This document shows, piece after piece, positions 53,099 through 61,291 of a stretch of DNA of 64,000 nt. Below the pieces are notes generated by a model. It was not told the DNA's origin. It worked only from the letters and a program-made list of their open reading frames with translations, and did not search any database. The number at the start of each line of letters is the position of its first letter. The stretch's first letter is position 1. The translations under genes and the position numbers were made by a program. Source of the stretch: DTU019 sp050949825 (GTDB lineage Bacteria > Bacillota > Syntrophomonadia > Syntrophomonadales > Syntrophomonadaceae); contig JBMNGL010000007.1 of the NCBI GenBank assembly GCA_050949825.1, positions 248,001 through 312,000 of the forward strand, in the 5' to 3' direction.

Positions 53099-54190
53099 GT
53101 GAAGTTTGGTCTGAGTAGGAAGGTAGGCAAGAGATGGAGAACTACCGTCTCCTGGGCATTGATTGCCATGATGCTGCTCATCTGTAGCGCTTTGACCGGG
53201 TGTGGTCAAGAAGCTGCCCCCACAAGCCCCGACAGCCAGGTGGTGGAATTAAAACTGGCTCATTTTTGGCCTGCTGTCCATCCGGTTGAAACTCAACTGA
53301 TTCAGCCCTGGGCTAAGGAGATCAATCAAGCCACCAACGGGAAAGTAAAGATTACCAGTTATCCGGGCGAAATGCTCATGAAAGCCAACGATATATATGA
53401 TGGAGTGGTAAAAGGGGTAGCGGATATAGGAGTTTCCTGTTTTTCTTATACACGCGGGCGCTTCCCGGTTTTGGAAGTGTTTGAATTGCCCGGTATTACC
53501 TACGAGAGTTCCAAAGTGTCCAGCAAAGTAGCCTGGGAGTCGATTCAAAGCTTAAATCCCACCGAGATTCAGGATACCAAGCTATTGATGGTATTTACCA
53601 CCGGCCCTGGCGACCTGTACACCAAGACCGCAGTCAATAAATTGGAAGATATCAAAGGCATGGAAATCCGTGCTACCGGGTTGAGTGCTAAAACCTTGAC
53701 TGCTCTGGGTGCCACCCCGGTAGGCATGCCCCAATCAGAAGCTTATGATTCCCTGTTAAAAGGCGTGGTTAAAGGCAATTTGGGACCAGATGAAGTCCTG
53801 CAGGGGTGGAAACAGGCCGAGGTAACCAGTTACCTTACCAAAACCCCATTTTTATATAATACCCTGTTCTTTATGACCATAAACAAGGCTAAATGGGATT
53901 CCTTAGGGCCTGACCTGCAGCAAGCTATCGATCAGATCAATCAAAAGTATTTTGAAGAGGTTGCCATCGGCCTCTGGGATCAGCAGAATGAAGCAGCTCT
54001 AAAATGGGCGGTTGAGCAAAAGGGCATGCAGGTGATCGAACTGAGCCCTGAGGAAAGTACACGCTGGATTCACCTGGTTGAACCGATTCAGCAAGAATAT
54101 GTTGACAAAATGAACGGCATGGGACTAAAGGGGCAGGAGATACTGGATGGGGTTAAAGATCTGGCTGCAAAATACAATGAGCAATTTTAG
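53099..54190 (+). CDS. dctP: TRAP transporter substrate-binding protein DctP
   Basis: The extracytoplasmic receptor of a TRAP transporter binds an organic acid and delivers it to DctQM. The 363-residue lipoprotein has a signal with lipobox (LLICSALTGC) and DctP motifs: KLAHFWPAVHPVETQ, WAKEINQATNGKVKI, and GMEIRATG with the arginine that usually contacts the substrate carboxylate. GTG 53099 is chosen because GGGAGG precedes it and it gives a proper signal peptide; the upstream frame is rejected. Substrate may be a C4-dicarboxylate or tartrate (inference from ttdAB). Confidence 0.93.
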   Translation: MKFGLSRKVGKRWRTTVSWALIAMMLLICSALTGCGQEAAPTSPDSQVVELKLAHFWPAVHPVETQLIQPWAKEINQATNGKVKITSYPGEMLMKANDIYDGVVKGVADIGVSCFSYTRGRFPVLEVFELPGITYESSKVSSKVAWESIQSLNPTEIQDTKLLMVFTTGPGDLYTKTAVNKLEDIKGMEIRATGLSAKTLTALGATPVGMPQSEAYDSLLKGVVKGNLGPDEVLQGWKQAEVTSYLTKTPFLYNTLFFMTINKAKWDSLGPDLQQAIDQINQKYFEEVAIGLWDQQNEAALKWAVEQKGMQVIELSPEESTRWIHLVEPIQQEYVDKMNGMGLKGQEILDGVKDLAAKYNEQF

Positions 54191-54206
54191 GGAGGAGGCC
54201 AAAAGG

Positions 54207-54698
54207 ATGAAGAAATTCGGCGGATTAGTAGAACGGTTTGGCCGCATCCTGGATAATATTGCGGCCTTCTGTGTAGTAGCGACAATGACGGTGGTGGTCG
54301 TAAACATAATCATGCGGGCGGTTTTTAACCGCCCCTTGCTGGGGACGGTTGAGTATGTAAACATTCTAACCGCCGTCACCATTGGTTTGGCCCTGGCTTA
54401 TTGCGCTTTTTGTGATGGACAGATTGCAGTCGATTTTGTGATGGATAAATTGCCTGCCCGAGCACAGGCCTCAACCGATATCATTACCGGCCTATTGGCC
54501 TTGGGCTTCTGGGCCCTGGCGGCGCGCTATATGCTGGATTATGGCCATACCATGTTTACTACCGGCCTGGTGAGTTCCACGGCGCAGATTCCCTTGTATC
54601 CGGTTTCATACCTGATTGCCTTTGGACTCGGGGCCTTATGCCTGGTAATACTGCATCGCATTTCGATCTCCGTACGCAAGGTTTGGGATTTGGCATGA
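54207..54698 (+). CDS. dctQ: TRAP transporter small membrane subunit DctQ
   Basis: The 163-residue protein has four membrane helices, as in DctQ: AAFCVVATMTVVVVNIIMRA, VEYVNILTAVTIGLALAY, the IITGLLALGFWALAA region and a last helix near YLIAFGLGALCLVILH. It stabilises DctM. ATG 54207 follows GGGAGGAGG 17 bp after dctP and its end overlaps dctM. Confidence 0.92.
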   Translation: MKKFGGLVERFGRILDNIAAFCVVATMTVVVVNIIMRAVFNRPLLGTVEYVNILTAVTIGLALAYCAFCDGQIAVDFVMDKLPARAQASTDIITGLLALGFWALAARYMLDYGHTMFTTGLVSSTAQIPLYPVSYLIAFGLGALCLVILHRISISVRKVWDLA

Positions 54699-56002
54699 CG
54701 GCATCAACCTCCGGTATGATTGGGATCGTCATCTTCCTGGTGTTGCTGGCTTTGCGTATGCCTATAGCCTATGCTATGGCCCTGGTGGGATTTGCCGGAT
54801 TTGCCTACCTGACCTCGGCTCCTGCAGCCCTGGATATGGTGGCCAAGGAGTTGATTGGTACCTTTTCGTCCTACAGCCTCAGCGTGATTGCCATGTTTGT
54901 ATGGATGGGATTTCTGGCCTACTATTCCGGCATAGGGACCCGCTTATATATTTTCGCCTACAGGCTGATAGGACATTGGCCGGGAGGACTGGCAATAGCC
55001 ACACAAGCCGCCTGCGGCATCTTTGGTGCTATCTGTGGGTCCAATACCGCCACTGCCGCCACCATGGGTGCCATAGCCCTGCCTGAAATGGAAAAATACC
55101 ATTATGATAACTCTTTGGCCACTGCCAGTGTTGCTGCCGGAGGGGTGCTGGGGGTCTTGATTCCTCCCAGTGTCATTTTCATTGTTTATGGCATGGCGAC
55201 TGAGCAGTCAGTGGGTAAGCTGTTTATGGCCGGTATTCTACCCGGCATACTCTTAATGGTCTTATATCAGTTCACGATTGCTATTTTGACCTGGCGCAAA
55301 CCTGATCTGGGTCCGCCGGGTCCACGTTCCGACTGGTCCGAACGATGGAAAGCCCTGCAGGGAGCGCTGGGGCAGGTCTTGCTGGTTTTTAGTATTTCCA
55401 TGGGAGGCTTGTTCATGGGTTGGTTCACCCCCACCGAAGCCGGAGCAGTTGGTTCATTCGGGGTCCTGCTGGCGGCTTTGCTGGGTAAAAGCCTGAAATG
55501 GGAAGGGTTCAAGAAATCATTATACGATACCACTCGCACCACCGCCATGATAATGCTTCTAATTGCCGGTGCCATGATTTTCGGGCGTTTCCTGGCTATT
55601 AGTCGAGTTCCCTTTGAATTGGCTTCCTGGACGGTGGCTTTGCATCTGCCTGCTTATGCCATAATGGCGATTATCTTAGCTATTTATCTGCTTCTGGGCT
55701 GTTTTATCGATGCCCTGGCCATGATCTTATTGACCGTTCCCATCTTTTATCCGATAGTCACAGGCACCCTGGGGTATGATCCCATCTGGTTCGGAGTGAT
55801 TGTTGTCCTGGTGGTGGGCATGGGTATCATCACCCCACCGGTAGGGATGAATGTGTATATCATCAAAGGCATCGCTCCGCAGGTGCCCTTGGAGACCATA
55901 TTTAAAGGCATCTGGCCGTTTTTGGCTGCGATTGTGATCTGCCTGGCAATATTAATGCTTTTTCCGCAGATTGCGCTTTTTCTGCCCAACCTGATGTCCT
56001 AG
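54695..56002 (+). CDS. dctM: TRAP transporter large permease DctM
   Basis: The 435-residue protein has about 12 hydrophobic segments with DctM motifs: RMPIAYAMALVGFAGF, FGAICGSNTATAATMGAIAL, GVLGVLIPPSVIFIVYG, MGWFTPTEAGAVG and GMGIITPPVGMNVYIIKGI. It forms the sodium-coupled transport path. The start ATG overlaps the dctQ stop (ATGA); the longer frame from 54638 would lie inside dctQ. A weak AT/GC mixed inverted repeat at 56099-56155 may end the operon. Confidence 0.95.
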   Translation: MTASTSGMIGIVIFLVLLALRMPIAYAMALVGFAGFAYLTSAPAALDMVAKELIGTFSSYSLSVIAMFVWMGFLAYYSGIGTRLYIFAYRLIGHWPGGLAIATQAACGIFGAICGSNTATAATMGAIALPEMEKYHYDNSLATASVAAGGVLGVLIPPSVIFIVYGMATEQSVGKLFMAGILPGILLMVLYQFTIAILTWRKPDLGPPGPRSDWSERWKALQGALGQVLLVFSISMGGLFMGWFTPTEAGAVGSFGVLLAALLGKSLKWEGFKKSLYDTTRTTAMIMLLIAGAMIFGRFLAISRVPFELASWTVALHLPAYAIMAIILAIYLLLGCFIDALAMILLTVPIFYPIVTGTLGYDPIWFGVIVVLVVGMGIITPPVGMNVYIIKGIAPQVPLETIFKGIWPFLAAIVICLAILMLFPQIALFLPNLMS

Positions 56003-56172
56003 CTGACACCAGGGAGACGGCACCAAAAACCAAGCCAGAGCCGTATCCCGGTTTCTCTGTTTGTTTTGCTTTTGCAGGGCGGGTGTCCGGGTGAAGGCAA
56101 AAGGGACAAATACTCTGTCTCTTTTTTAGGAAACAAAGTATTCGCCCCTTTTCTTATTGACATTAAATTTGG

Positions 56173-56664
56173 CTAGCCTTGGGAGAGTTCTGCAACCTTA
56201 ACATCCAGGGCTTTTTTTACCACCGCCGGCACCAGTGGGGTCATGTCACCGCCCAGCAAAGCGGCTTCCTTGACGGCGCTGGAACTGACAAAAATATAGT
56301 CGGTATTGGACATGATAAAGATAGTGTCGATTTCCGGGATGAGCATTTTATTCATCATTCCCATATGCATTTCATATTCAAAGTCAGTGACGGTTCGCAG
56401 CCCCCTGATGATGGCACAGGCATTCTTCTTGCGCAGGTAGTCCGCAAATAGTCCGTAGAAGCAATCCACTTCCACATTGCCAATATGCTGGGCGCTTTCC
56501 CTAATTAAGTTAACGCGTTCGTCCAGAGTGAACAAAGCACTCTTACTGACATTGTGTATAACCGCGACGATGATCTTATCGAATAACTTGCTGCTCCGTT
56601 CCAGGATGTCAATATGACCGTTGGTTACCGGATCAAAACTCCCCGGATAAACTGCCAGGCGCAC
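56173..56664 (-). CDS. coaD: Phosphopantetheine adenylyltransferase
   Basis: CoaD makes dephospho-CoA from 4'-phosphopantetheine and ATP. The 163-residue protein has the nucleotidyltransferase motif YPGSFDPVTNGH (residues 6-17), IIRGLRTVTDFEYE and the second motif VSSSAVKEAALLGGD. Length is standard. It starts at ATG 56664. It is on the opposite strand from the TRAP operon. Confidence 0.96.
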   Translation of the reverse strand: MRLAVYPGSFDPVTNGHIDILERSSKLFDKIIVAVIHNVSKSALFTLDERVNLIRESAQHIGNVEVDCFYGLFADYLRKKNACAIIRGLRTVTDFEYEMHMGMMNKMLIPEIDTIFIMSNTDYIFVSSSAVKEAALLGGDMTPLVPAVVKKALDVKVAELSQG

Positions 56665-56797
56665 CTCGTATACCCCCTCAGCTATATCATCTCTCTCTTT
56701 TTCTCTTTGAATGATTATCTGTTCGCTTTAACAAGTTGATTTCCCTGCCAGACGGGAGGGTTTTCTCAGTTTATAGTCTTATTTTTCCCCAACAGGC

Positions 56798-56820
56798 AAA
56801 AAAAAGAGCCCTTTGGGCTC
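56798..56820 (-). terminator. Terminator of the 3D-domain protein gene
   Basis: Leftward reading gives GAGCCC-AAA-GGGCTC followed by eight T residues. It begins 12 bp after the stop codon. Confidence 0.92.
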
Positions 56821-56831
56821 AGAAGCGGTCC

Positions 56832-57455
56832 TTAGTATATGGTTACCTTAACGGTACGCTTACCCCAGTTTAAGGCCTCCTGGTGAGAGGAAAAACAGAG
56901 ATCGATATGCCTGCCCTTAATGGCGCCACCCTGATCAGCTGCGATACCTGTTCCATATCCCTCTACATACAGCCTGCTGCCCATGGGTATGATATTGGGG
57001 TCTACCGCAATAATGCCGCGCTTAAGGGGGTAACCCAGGTAAGAGGGCTTTCCACCATAAGGCCAATTACATTTGGCACAGGAGCAGTAGCCAGTGGCCA
57101 GAACGGTCATGACCCTTGTGCCCCCACGGGACACAGTCTGGTTTGCAGGGGGAGAGGAAGGCATTCCCAGATATGTCCTGGTTTGCGGGCCGACAATACC
57201 GTCGACTGTGATTCCAACCGATTTTTGGAATCGGGTCACCGCTTGATAGGTATTGAGGCCAAACACGCCGTCAGCGTTGCCGCACCAATATCCCAGGCGG
57301 TTTAAGGTGTTTTGCAACAGGGTGACACTCGGTCCGCTTGAGCCCCATGATAGATTGGCTTCAGCCCCCTGTGCGTCCTGCATCATAACCGTTGCGGTCA
57401 TAATACAGCTCAACGATAGAATCAAAGCAATAATCAATATTTTTTTCTGTTTCAT
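56832..57455 (-). CDS. Secreted peptidoglycan-binding and 3D domain protein
   Basis: The 207-residue product has a signal peptide (ILIIALILSLSCIMTATVMM), a PG_binding_1 domain (VTLLQNTLNRLGYW to GIVGPQTRTYLG) and a C-terminal 3D domain (VLATGYCSCAKC, GIIAVDPNIIPMGSRLYVEG, AADQGGAIKGRHIDLCF) with the three conserved Asp. This 3D fold is related to MltA-type lytic transglycosylases and is common in spore-cortex or stationary-phase wall enzymes. Start ATG 57455 follows GGAGAC. Confidence 0.9.
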   Translation of the reverse strand: MKQKKILIIALILSLSCIMTATVMMQDAQGAEANLSWGSSGPSVTLLQNTLNRLGYWCGNADGVFGLNTYQAVTRFQKSVGITVDGIVGPQTRTYLGMPSSPPANQTVSRGGTRVMTVLATGYCSCAKCNWPYGGKPSYLGYPLKRGIIAVDPNIIPMGSRLYVEGYGTGIAADQGGAIKGRHIDLCFSSHQEALNWGKRTVKVTIY

Positions 57456-57936
57456 ATTGTCTCCTTTCCAAACGGTTGCTATAAAGACTAATTTTTATCT
57501 GTCTTTATTGCTATGACCAGTTTAGTTAGGCGGCACCAGACAAGCTTTATTGTAACGGTTTGCCATTACTTATCACAAATTACCTGAGAATACCTGTGAC
57601 GGCATCTGTAGGGATGAGTAGACAAGGCCTCGGAAGAAATAAAAATAACATAAAAATAATGCCAATGCTACGGCAATGGTATATTGCTCCAGTCAAGCAG
57701 GCCCTTTGCTGAACTGATTAGAGCTGTTCCCGATGCAGGGATAAAGGAGGGTTTTGAACAGGCAAAGGCCCTATGAGAATCTAACAATTTGTTCTGGGCA
57801 GACTGCAGAGGCAGCATAGTGTGTTACGATAATAACAACAATAGCCAGTCTAGGGTTCTTGAATTGGACGAAGCCATTTTAATCATCTGCTCTGAATGGG
57901 TATAATGTCAATTAAATACGAGAAAGGAATCAGATC
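57456..57936. other. Intergenic interval, possible hslO promoter only
   Basis: No gene is seen between the divergent 3D protein and hslO. A TATAAT at 57901-57906 has a weak -35 (TTTAAT) and lies 31 bp before hslO. Confidence 0.4.
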
Positions 57937-58824
57937 ATGATTTCCAGAGATTATATGTTAAAAGCCCTGGATGTAAGCGGTGATATTAAAATCGTGCTGG
58001 CCGCAACCACCGCTTTGGTAGAACATGCCCATCAGCGTCATCAAACTTCGGCGACTGCCTCCGCTGCTCTGGGCCGGGTGCTGACCGCGGCATTGATTAT
58101 GACCCATGACAGCAAAGATCCCGGCGATATGATCAGCATCCGCTTTAACGGCGCAGGTCCCTCCGGGGTTATTATTGCTACCGCCACCGGCCTGGGAACA
58201 GTAAGGGGTTATATCTCCAATCCAGAGTCTGATCTTCCTGCAACCCCCACGGGGAAGCTGGATGTTGGCGGACTGGTGGGCAGCGATGGTTATGTGGAAG
58301 TGGTCAAGGATATTGGCTTAAAGCAGCCCTTTACTGGCAGGGTGCCGCTGGTCTCGGGGGAGATTGCAGAGGATCTGGCCGCTTACTATCTGTATTCGGA
58401 GCAGATTCCGACTTTGCTAGCTTTAGGAGTACTGGTGGATGTGGATTTGAAGGTTAGAGCCGCCGGGGGTATTTTGGTGCAAGCCTTGCCCGGGGCTGCA
58501 GATGAACTTTTGGCGGAAATCGAACAGGGGGTTTTAGCTATTGGCAATATCAGTTCCTGTTTGGAGCAGGTCGATAGCCTGGAAACGCTTTTAAAGCACA
58601 TTATGGGAGAACGGGAATACCAGATTATTGGGGAACAAAATCTCGAATTTTGCTGTACCTGTAACCGTGAGCGCCTGGCGGTGATTCTCTCCAGTTATTC
58701 AAACCATGAAATCGAGAGCTTATGCGATGATGAAGGGATATTGGAGGTAACCTGCAATTTTTGCAATCAGCGGTACCATTACACCCCGGAACAGATTATG
58801 GCTGTCAAAAAGCCTCAGACTTAA
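57937..58824 (+). CDS. hslO: Redox-regulated chaperone Hsp33
   Basis: Hsp33 is a holdase activated by oxidation and loss of zinc. The 295-residue protein has the N-terminal domain (LGRVLTAALIMTH, FNGAGPSGVIIATA, GKLDVGGLVGSDGYVEVVKD) and the C-terminal zinc cysteines in FCCTCNRERL and VTCNFCNQRYHY. ATG 57937 follows GAAAGGAATC. A terminator overlaps its stop codon. Confidence 0.96.
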   Translation: MISRDYMLKALDVSGDIKIVLAATTALVEHAHQRHQTSATASAALGRVLTAALIMTHDSKDPGDMISIRFNGAGPSGVIIATATGLGTVRGYISNPESDLPATPTGKLDVGGLVGSDGYVEVVKDIGLKQPFTGRVPLVSGEIAEDLAAYYLYSEQIPTLLALGVLVDVDLKVRAAGGILVQALPGAADELLAEIEQGVLAIGNISSCLEQVDSLETLLKHIMGEREYQIIGEQNLEFCCTCNRERLAVILSSYSNHEIESLCDDEGILEVTCNFCNQRYHYTPEQIMAVKKPQT

Positions 58825-58839
58825 AGACTGAGGCTTTTC
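58810..58839 (+). terminator. Terminator overlapping the hslO stop
   Basis: AAGCCTCAG (58810-58818) pairs with CTGAGGCTT (58828-58836) followed by TTT. The hslO stop codon is in the loop. It also lies just beyond the leftward rpmB gene and may serve both. Confidence 0.75.
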
Positions 58840-58848
58840 ATGACCAGA

Positions 58849-59037
58849 TTATAACGCCCGCTGAACTTTGCCGGAACGCAGGCAACGGGTACAAACGCTG
58901 ATCCTTTGAGGTTTATTGTCTATAATTGCTTTGACCCGTTGAATATTCGGCTTCCATTGCCGGTTGGTTCTTATATGGGAGTGGCTGTATGTTTTACCGA
59001 ATGTAATGCCTTTCCCGCAAACATAACACTTGGCCAC
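58849..59037 (-). CDS. rpmB: 50S ribosomal protein L28
   Basis: The 62-residue protein starts AKCYVCGKGITFGKTYSHSH and ends ISVCTRCLRSGKVQRAL, with four cysteines in CxxC pairs, the zinc-binding form. GTG 59037 matches the family start and follows GAGAGGGGG; the ten-residue extension to 59067 is rejected. It is oriented away from asp23-fakA-recG. Confidence 0.95.
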   Translation of the reverse strand: MAKCYVCGKGITFGKTYSHSHIRTNRQWKPNIQRVKAIIDNKPQRISVCTRCLRSGKVQRAL

Positions 59038-59160
59038 CTTTCTTGCCCCCTCTCTTCGTAAGTGCACTTCATCATTCTACCAAATGGATAGTTAAAGGGC
59101 AAGAAGCAGGAATAGATATTGTACTGTAGAATTAACTAAGTCAGACAGGAGGGAACAGGA

Positions 59161-59523
59161 ATGTATAAGATTAAGGATACCGAAATCGGGGAAATACAGG
59201 TGTCCAAAGAGGTCATTCAAACCATTGCGGGCCTGGCCGCAGTTGATTGCTATGGATTGGTGGGTATGGTTTCACAGGATCTACAGTCCGGGCTGAGCAG
59301 TATCCTGGGGCGGGAGAATGTACGCAAAGGGGTCGATGTTCATAAGACAGAACAGGGAATGGTGATTGAACTCTATGTTATGGTAGGGTACGGTGTCAAA
59401 ATAAAAGAGGTTGCCAGCAGTGTTATTCAAAAGGTGACTTATGTATTGGGTTATACAGCCGGCATTCCGGTAGCAGCAGTAAATGTCAATATAAAAGGAG
59501 TGAAAGTGCCTGGTAGCAGGTAG
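59161..59523 (+). CDS. Asp23/Gls24 family envelope stress protein (YloU-like)
   Basis: The 120-residue protein has the family signature GEIQVSKEVIQTIAGLAAVD and a C-terminal VNVNIKGVKV. Asp23 family members are membrane-associated cytosolic proteins linked to wall homeostasis. It starts at ATG after CAGGAGGG and lies 14 bp upstream of the fatty acid kinase gene, as in most Firmicutes. Confidence 0.93.
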   Translation: MYKIKDTEIGEIQVSKEVIQTIAGLAAVDCYGLVGMVSQDLQSGLSSILGRENVRKGVDVHKTEQGMVIELYVMVGYGVKIKEVASSVIQKVTYVLGYTAGIPVAAVNVNIKGVKVPGSR

Positions 59524-59537
59524 GGGAGGACATCGAG

Positions 59538-61184
59538 TTGAGTTTGTTGTATATAGATGGAAGTGATTATGTCAGGGCGCTTAAGGGGGGCACCATCAAG
59601 CTGGAAAACCATCGTGATCTGGTTGATCAGCTCAATGTGTTCCCGGTGCCGGACGGAGATACCGGCACCAATATGTTTCTAACCCTGCAATCGGCGGTAA
59701 GAGAAGGTGAAAAGATACAGGATAAACCCCTGGGCAAGGTAGCCAGGGCAGTTTCTACCGGCTCTCTAATGGGGGCCAGGGGCAATTCCGGGGTTATTTT
59801 GTCCCAGATTTTCAGAGGACTGGCGGCACACCTGGAGAATAAAGAGAAGATCAATGCTAAAGATCTGGCCCTGGCCTTTAAATCCGGCTCAAAAACCGCC
59901 TATGAGGCGGTGATGAAGCCGGTAGAAGGCACCATCCTGACCATTATCAGGGAAATAGGGCGGGGTTGTGAGGAAGAATGCAAACGCAGTGATGACATCA
60001 TCAAGGTGCTGCTGGCTGGGATTCGCACCGGATACAATGCCCTGGAAAAAACCCCACTGATGCTGCCGGTGTTGCGGGATGCAGGGGTTGTGGATGCCGG
60101 GGGGCAGGGATTATTGTATTTCATGGAGGGTTTTGCTGAAGCCCTGGCTTATGAAAACGATATTACCCCGGATGCTTTTCGCCTCGGTTGGCAGGTTGAT
60201 GATGAGGAAAAACCGATTTCAGCACCGGTTCCCATTTTAGACTTTCGCTATTGCACTGAGCTGCTGCTCAAAGGAAGCGGGTTGAACCTGGAAAAGATTA
60301 GGAACACCCTGGAAAACTTGGGGGATTCCTTGCTGGTGGTGGGGGATGAAAAACTGGTGAAAGTGCACGTGCATACCAATCATCCCGGCAGGGTTTTGGA
60401 ATCCTGTTTGCAATTGGGCAGCCTGAATGATATCAAGATTAATAATATGCAAGAAGAAGTGCACCAGCATAAGAATAACTGGCCGCTGCAGAATAATGTA
60501 ATGGATCCGGAACAACCTCCATCTCGTCAGGTCGGATTGGTAGCGGTAGGCAGCGGACCGGGGGTTATTGAAATATTAAAAAGCCTGGGTGTTGATGAGG
60601 TGGTTGAGGGCGGACAAACCATGAATCCGAGCACTGAGGATTTGTTAAAGGCCTGCCGACAGATTGACACTCCTGCCGTAATTATCTTACCGAATAACAG
60701 CAATGTTATCCTGGCGGCCAGGCAAGCAGCCTTGCTGGCAGAGGATAAGGATGTGCAGGTGGTTCCCACCCGTTCGGTGATGCAATGCATTACTGCTTTA
60801 ATCGCTTTCCAACCGGATGGACAGATAGCGGATACCACCCAGGCTATGGAAGAGGAGATTAAACGGGTCAAATACGCGGAGATTACTCGTGCGGTCAGGG
60901 ATTCTGCCTTAAATGGTTTGGACATAAAGATGGGTGATATTATTGGCATCATCAATGATCAGATTGAAATCAAGGCCGAGCGCAACGAGGCAGCCGTGCA
61001 GGCGGTTTTGGAACGAATGGTCGATGAATACAGCGAGTTGATTACCCTGTTTTACGGGGCTGATGTAAATGAAGGCGAAGCCGGGGAGCTGAAGACCCTG
61101 TTGCAGAGTATTTATGAGGATTGTGACATTGAAATGCATTATGGCGGGCAACCGCATTACCGTTATTATATCTCAGTGGAATAA
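59538..61184 (+). CDS. fakA: Fatty acid kinase FakA (DAK2 domain protein, YloV)
   Basis: FakA phosphorylates fatty acids bound to FakB/DegV proteins, giving acyl-phosphate for PlsY or PlsX. The 548-residue protein has a DAK2/DhaL ATP-binding domain with VFPVPDGDTGTNM (residues 34-46), SLMGARGNSGVILSQIFRG and VDAGGQGLLYFMEG. A middle domain and a C-terminal DegV-like part (GLVAVGSGPGVIEILKSLGV, VIILPNNSNVILAA) follow. The start is TTG 59538 behind AGGGGAGG. A DegV protein is coded at 10.6 kb and plsY at 2.1 kb. Confidence 0.94.
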   Translation: MSLLYIDGSDYVRALKGGTIKLENHRDLVDQLNVFPVPDGDTGTNMFLTLQSAVREGEKIQDKPLGKVARAVSTGSLMGARGNSGVILSQIFRGLAAHLENKEKINAKDLALAFKSGSKTAYEAVMKPVEGTILTIIREIGRGCEEECKRSDDIIKVLLAGIRTGYNALEKTPLMLPVLRDAGVVDAGGQGLLYFMEGFAEALAYENDITPDAFRLGWQVDDEEKPISAPVPILDFRYCTELLLKGSGLNLEKIRNTLENLGDSLLVVGDEKLVKVHVHTNHPGRVLESCLQLGSLNDIKINNMQEEVHQHKNNWPLQNNVMDPEQPPSRQVGLVAVGSGPGVIEILKSLGVDEVVEGGQTMNPSTEDLLKACRQIDTPAVIILPNNSNVILAARQAALLAEDKDVQVVPTRSVMQCITALIAFQPDGQIADTTQAMEEEIKRVKYAEITRAVRDSALNGLDIKMGDIIGIINDQIEIKAERNEAAVQAVLERMVDEYSELITLFYGADVNEGEAGELKTLLQSIYEDCDIEMHYGGQPHYRYYISVE

Positions 61185-61240
61185 TATCATTGCTGCGGAT
61201 GGATGTTGTTCCAGTAAGCTGGACGGCTATGAAGCTAAGT

Positions 61241-61266
61241 AGCGGGTTTAAAAACCCGCTTTTCTT
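61241..61266 (+). terminator. Terminator between fakA and recG
   Basis: AGCGGGTTT/AAACCCGCT with a tight loop, followed by TTTTCTTC. A smaller CCAG/CTGG hairpin precedes it. recG starts 26 bp later, so read-through or a separate recG promoter is needed. Confidence 0.75.
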
Positions 61267-61291
61267 CAGCAGGTGAGTAAAGGGGGCATAT

